NCBI GenBank assembly: GCA_900547725.1
Contig: URHR01000002.1
Coordinates: 13,073 to 77,072 of the forward strand
DNA length: 64,000 nt
Origin: an uncultured Eubacteriales bacterium
GTDB taxonomy: Bacteria > Bacillota > Clostridia > Oscillospirales > CAG-272
Direction of reading: 5' to 3'
A model generated the notes under the pieces. That model was not told the origin of the DNA. It made no database searches and saw only the letters and a program-made list of their open reading frames with translations. Below, piece by piece: positions 61,076-64,000 of the stretch (its first letter is position 1; every line of letters begins with the position of its first letter). Both the position numbers and the translations under genes were made by a program.

Positions 61076-61373
61076 ACATCTTCTGCTCGGCGTTGTAATG
61101 GCGCTGACAACCTACCTGATCCGTATGCTCCCGATGACCCTGTTCCGCCGGGAAATCAAAACGCGTTTTGCAAAGCGGTTCTTTCATTATATCCCGTATG
61201 CGGTTCTTGCGGCAATGCTGATTCCCGCAGTGTTTTCGTCCACGGGAACGCTGCTCACCGCCGTTGCGGGCATTGCGGTGGGGCTTGTGCTGTCCTTTTT
61301 CAATCAGTCGCTGATCGTAGTGGCGTTGGCTTCCGCGCTGACTGCGTATCTTGTCTCGTTTCTCGTGTTCTAA
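61062..61373 (+). CDS. azlD: AzlD-family exporter, small subunit
   Basis: This 103-residue membrane protein has three or four helices and matches AzlD ('ALTTYLIRMLPMTLFRREIK', 'YIPYAVLAAMLIPAVFSS'). It starts inside azlC after the site GGAGGAG, so the two are translated together. It is the small partner needed for AzlC transport in relatives. Confidence 0.92.
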   Translation: MIPTEHLLLGVVMALTTYLIRMLPMTLFRREIKTRFAKRFFHYIPYAVLAAMLIPAVFSSTGTLLTAVAGIAVGLVLSFFNQSLIVVALASALTAYLVSFLVF

Positions 61374-61386
61374 AACCGGATTTCCT

Positions 61387-61401
61387 CCCATATACTGTAC
61401 C
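61387..61401 (+). promoter_or_regulatory. Candidate sporulation sigma-E-like -10 region of spoIVA
   Basis: CATATACT (61389-61396) resembles the sigma-E -10 consensus CATAnnnT, 36 bases before spoIVA, a known sigma-E gene. No clear -35 is visible. The same 15 bases CCCATATACTGTACC occur at 15976-15990. Confidence 0.5.
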
Positions 61402-61431
61402 AACATCGGATCAGTTATGGGAGGTTTTTGT

Positions 61432-62910
61432 ATGCCTGATTATTCCATCTATAAGGACATTGCCGAGCGGACAGGCGGCGACATTTACGTCGGTGTGGTC
61501 GGACCGGTTCGCAGTGGAAAATCCACATTCATCAAGCGGTTCATGGAGGCGGTGGTTCTGCCGAACATCGGCACAGGCTACTCCCGTGACCGCGCAAGAG
61601 ATGAACTCCCGCAGTCGGCGGCGGGAAAAACGGTCATGACGACCGAGCCGAAATTCATCCCCGAGGAGGCAGTTCCCGTTACGTTGGACGGAAACGCCGC
61701 TCTGCGCGTGCGGATGATTGACTGCGTGGGGTATCTTGTTCCCGAGGCGATGGGTGCATTGGAGAACGGTCAGCCCCGCATGGTGCGCACGCCGTGGCAG
61801 GAAGAACCCATGCCCTTTGCCGAAGCCGCCGAAATGGGGACGAAGAAGGTTATCACCGAGCATTCGACCATCGGAATGTTGGTTACGACCGACGGAACGA
61901 TCGGCGAAATCCCGCGCGCTTCCTATGTGGAGGCGGAAGAGCGTATTGTGCGCGAGCTGAAGGAGATCGGCAAGCCGTTTGCCGTGGTTCTCAACTCCGC
62001 CGACCCTGCGGGCGAGGCGGCGCACGCGTTGGCGCATGAGTTGGAGGAGAAATACGGAGTCCCCGTGGCGCTTGTCAACTGTCTGGAGTTGGACGCGGAG
62101 GACATCCGCCAGATTCTCGGCCTGGTTCTGGAAGAATTCCCGGTTTGCGAGGTAACGGTAAAACTTCCCGCATGGACAACTGCGCTGAACGCCACGCACC
62201 GCATCCGCACCTCGCTGACAGGTTCGCTCTGTACCTGCGCGGGAAATGTGACCCGCATGGGCGACGTCCGCGCGGCATATGAAGCTCTGGCGGAGAACGA
62301 GTATGTGGGGAGCGTTGCGGTCGACCGTCTGGACATGGGCACGGGCAAGGCGGAGATAACCCTTGGGTTGCGGGACGGATTGTACTATGAGGTCATCAGC
62401 GAGATGACAGGACTGACGATTGACGGTGAATGCGCGCTGATCGGGCAGCTTCGCGAACTGGCGCAGACGAAGAAGCAATATGACCGCGTTGCCGAAGCGC
62501 TCCGTCAGGTCAACGAGGGCGGGTACGGAATCGTGATGCCCGAGGTGGAGGATCTGCGGCTGGAAGAGCCGAAGATCGTCAAGCAGGCGGGCGGCTACGG
62601 TGTGAAGCTGCGCGCGGCTGCGCAGTCCATTCACATGATCCGCGCGAACATTGAGACCGAGATCAGCCCGATGGTTGGAACGGAGCAGCAGTCCGAGGAC
62701 ATGGTGAAGTATCTGCTGAAGGAATTTGAGGAAGATCCGCGTAGCATCTGGGGGTCGAATATGTTCGGAAAATCGCTTTACGAGTTGGTCAACGAGGGCT
62801 TGCACACCAAACTGGAACATATGCCCGAGGAATCGCGCAAAAAGCTTTCCGAAACGTTGGAGCGCATCATCAACGAGGGCAGCAACGGTTTGATCTGCAT
62901 TCTGCTCTGA
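61432..62910 (+). CDS. spoIVA: Stage IV sporulation protein A (spore coat ATPase)
   Basis: This 492-residue protein polymerises on the forespore surface and is the base of the spore coat. 'MPDYSIYKDIAERTGGDIYV' and the P-loop 'GVVGPVRSGKSTFIKRFME' begin it, followed by 'DCVGYLVPEAMGALE' and 'STIGMLVTTDGTIGEIPR'. The very end 'EGSNGLICILL' is the conserved membrane-surface tail that binds SpoVM in Bacillus. The complete gene shows that the organism is, or recently was, spore-forming. GGGAGG precedes ATG 61432 by about eight bases. Confidence 0.98.
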   Translation: MPDYSIYKDIAERTGGDIYVGVVGPVRSGKSTFIKRFMEAVVLPNIGTGYSRDRARDELPQSAAGKTVMTTEPKFIPEEAVPVTLDGNAALRVRMIDCVGYLVPEAMGALENGQPRMVRTPWQEEPMPFAEAAEMGTKKVITEHSTIGMLVTTDGTIGEIPRASYVEAEERIVRELKEIGKPFAVVLNSADPAGEAAHALAHELEEKYGVPVALVNCLELDAEDIRQILGLVLEEFPVCEVTVKLPAWTTALNATHRIRTSLTGSLCTCAGNVTRMGDVRAAYEALAENEYVGSVAVDRLDMGTGKAEITLGLRDGLYYEVISEMTGLTIDGECALIGQLRELAQTKKQYDRVAEALRQVNEGGYGIVMPEVEDLRLEEPKIVKQAGGYGVKLRAAAQSIHMIRANIETEISPMVGTEQQSEDMVKYLLKEFEEDPRSIWGSNMFGKSLYELVNEGLHTKLEHMPEESRKKLSETLERIINEGSNGLICILL

Positions 62911-62916
62911 CCCGCT

Positions 62917-63002
62917 TCTCCCGCTGTGTTTTCCCCACACCTTGACAAAATCCGTCGTTGGGTGTATAATAGGGGAGAGAACACAGCGGGAGATGATTTT
63001 TT
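62917..63002 (+). terminator. Terminator-like inverted repeat enclosing the next promoter
   Basis: TCTCCCGCTGTGTT (62917-62930) is perfectly complementary to AACACAGCGGGAGA (62980-62993), with TTTTTT at 62997-63002. The 49-base loop contains the promoter at 62942. Transcripts from spoIVA would fold the full stem; transcripts starting in the loop would carry only the right arm, which also holds the GGGAG ribosome site. Confidence 0.75.
62942..62970 (+). promoter_or_regulatory. Promoter of the DUF5662 gene, inside the terminator loop
   Basis: TTGACA (62942-62947) and TATAAT (62965-62970) are 17 bp apart. It lies wholly between the two arms of the 14-bp inverted repeat. Confidence 0.92.
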
Positions 63003-63527
63003 ATGGCACATCCGATCCGACATTTCCGAACCATTACCAAGCACCGCCACAAGGTGATTGCGCACTGTTTCCGTGCGGGCATCGGTTGGCAGGGGTTATT
63101 TCATGATCTTTCCAAGTATTCGCCAACCGAATTTTGGGCGGGCGCGAAGTACTATCAGGGAACTCGAAGTCCAAACGAGCGGGAGCGCGAGGAAAAGGGC
63201 TATTCTGCGGCGTGGATGCGCCACAAGGGGCGGAATCGGCATCATTTTGAGTACTGGACGGATCTGAATATGCAGACCAAGCTATATGAACCGGTGAAAA
63301 TGCCTGTGCGTTATGTGAAAGAGATGTTTTGCGACCGTGTTGCGGCGAGCAAGATTTATCAAGGCAAGAATTATGCCGACTCGCACCCGTTGGAATACTT
63401 TCTGCGCGGCAATGCGCGCCAAAAGATGCACCCCGAAACCGCCGACCTTCTGGAAAGCTGGCTTCGCCTTCTCTCCGAACGCGGCGAGCGCGAGGCGTTT
63501 CGCTACATTCGATCGGTGAAGGGTTAA
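63003..63527 (+). CDS. DUF5662-family protein
   Basis: This 174-residue cytoplasmic protein matches a clostridial family of unknown function (DUF5662). Repeated His and Asp residues, 'TKHRHKVIAHCFRAG', 'GLFHDLSKYSPTEFW' and 'HHFEYW', look like a metal-binding HD-type or similar hydrolase site, with 'FHDLSKYSP' as the best motif. 'PVRYVKEMFCDRVAASKIYQ' is also typical. It is a single-gene unit with an unusual promoter/terminator arrangement. The metal-site idea is inferred from motif only. Confidence 0.82.
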   Translation: MAHPIRHFRTITKHRHKVIAHCFRAGIGWQGLFHDLSKYSPTEFWAGAKYYQGTRSPNEREREEKGYSAAWMRHKGRNRHHFEYWTDLNMQTKLYEPVKMPVRYVKEMFCDRVAASKIYQGKNYADSHPLEYFLRGNARQKMHPETADLLESWLRLLSERGEREAFRYIRSVKG

Positions 63528-63594
63528 GACCTTGGGCTTTGCCCAAACCCACAAGGGGCTTCTTGAAAGAAGCCCCTTGACCGCAAGAACTTTA
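63526..63594 (-). repeat. Two-hairpin intergenic repeat, copy C (inverted)
   Basis: Read on the minus strand it has the same order as copies A and B: AAGTTCTTGCGG, stem 1 (AAGGGGCTTCTT/AAGAAGCCCCTT) and stem 2 with loop AAA (TTGGGC-AAA-GCCCAA). It starts right at the stop of the DUF5662 gene. Confidence 0.85.
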
Positions 63595-63680
63595 ACCAAG
63601 GGGGATTTTCCCCTTTTCTTTTTGTGGTGCTGATTCCTTATGTAGCCATTTTTGCTCTACGAATTCCGGCTGCTCCGAGA

Positions 63681-63702
63681 CCAATTCCGTTAACGGAATT
63701 GG
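63681..63702. repeat. Perfect 22-bp palindrome
   Basis: CCAATTCCGTT at 63681-63691 is followed directly by its full reverse complement (63692-63702). Self-complementary DNA of this kind could bind a dimeric protein. There is no gene on either side in 63528-64000. Confidence 0.7.
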
Positions 63703-63762
63703 CACGACTGTCGTCTCTCTACGCTACCGGATAGAAAGAGTTCAGGTTAGTTATTGAATGGT

Positions 63763-63788
63763 GCGGAACGACACGCGGGTCGTTCCGC
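63763..63788. repeat. 10-bp inverted repeat
   Basis: GCGGAACGAC (63763-63772) and GTCGTTCCGC (63779-63788) form a stem with a 6-base loop. Confidence 0.65.
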
Positions 63789-63857
63789 GCGTCCCACACC
63801 CCAAACGGGCGCGATAGCCGCACTCTGCAAGAAATCCCCACCTCCCCAAACGACAAA

Positions 63858-63935
63858 AACTTCCCCCACGACCCCGCCACTTAAAAAAGCAAATCAAATT
63901 CTTGCTTTTCAAATGGCGGGGTCGCGGGGGAAGTT
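63858..63935. repeat. Long inverted repeat, MITE-like
   Basis: A 22-base arm (AACTTCCCCCACGACCCCGC onward) recurs inverted at 63914-63935 with one mismatch around an AT-rich loop of 34 bases. Partly matching CCTCCCCAAAC / GGAGGTTTGG sequences lie outside the arms, so the element may be larger. Confidence 0.65.
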
Positions 63936-63956
63936 CTCGATGAGTGAGGGAGGTTT

Positions 63957-64000
63957 GGAGGGAGAGAGCCCCATCTTTCAAGAGGGGGCTCTCTCCCTCC
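63957..64000. repeat. Terminal 16-bp perfect hairpin at the window edge
   Basis: GGAGGGAGAGAGCCCC (63957-63972) pairs perfectly with 63985-64000. It may continue beyond the window as part of another repeat or a terminator. Confidence 0.65.

Noticed and set aside
63595..64000. Possible small genes on either strand at the right edge
   Set aside because: Short frames only cross inverted repeats, lack ribosome sites and show no protein-like pattern.

Overview
The window comes from a Gram-positive, spore-forming member of the Clostridia with fairly high G+C and a gut Oscillospirales-like style. I judge this from the T-box leader, spoIVA, a second spore/peptidoglycan operon, a V-type ATPase, DUF896 and DUF1003 proteins, and near-uniform promoters of the TTGACA/17 bp/TATAAT type, several with a TGTGG extension. 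No rRNA, tRNA, CRISPR array, insertion sequence or prophage was seen, so this is chromosomal core with one large accessory surface locus.

Layout. 1-6.9 kb: end of a sugar nucleotidyltransferase, a GLUG-repeat lipoprotein, a T-box plus ileS, then lspA and rluD. 6.9-15.2 kb: a DeoR-type regulator, a DEDD exonuclease and a sugar uptake operon (ABC ATPase, permease, binding lipoprotein, second permease, family 3 glycoside hydrolase). 15.2-23.8 kb (minus strand): rpe, ispF, ispD, rpiB, tsaB, tsaE, DUF896, a possible GME-fold protein, rpmB, a strikingly decayed PurL-like protein and mtaB. 23.9-27.3 kb: upp, a pseudouridine synthase and lnt. 27.5-30 kb (minus): a three-gene peptidoglycan-binding/SpoIID-like operon. 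30.1-31.1 kb: a DtxR-type regulator and a hypothetical protein. 31.2-40.1 kb: a complete nine-gene V-type ATPase operon whose c subunit carries the sodium-binding residue pattern. 40.3-42.4 kb: a CarD-like regulator, then an HPr-kinase-like / PqqD / SipW-like peptidase cassette. 42.5-43.3 kb: deoD.

43.4-51.9 kb is the most unusual part. A strong promoter leads into a cyclic-di-GMP-I riboswitch whose 3' strand is shared with a 13-bp terminator stem, predicting an ON switch. Behind it are seven same-strand genes: a GLUG-repeat membrane protein, a 1162-residue secreted beta-helix/MBG protein, four small secreted beta proteins and a membrane-anchored small protein. The small proteins and the C-terminus of the large one share a motif, as expected for subunits of one surface structure. 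I know of no named system that matches.

51.9-63.5 kb: nadE, an OPA-like transporter, a nitroreductase, DUF1003, mutY, a diacylglycerol-kinase-like gene, uraA (minus, with a folded leader), azlCD, spoIVA and a DUF5662 gene whose promoter lies in the loop of a terminator-like inverted repeat. The last 470 bases are repeats without a gene. A two-hairpin intergenic repeat occurs three times (6.8, 42.5 and 63.5 kb) with compensatory stem changes, and a MITE-like inverted repeat lies at 5.0-5.2 kb.
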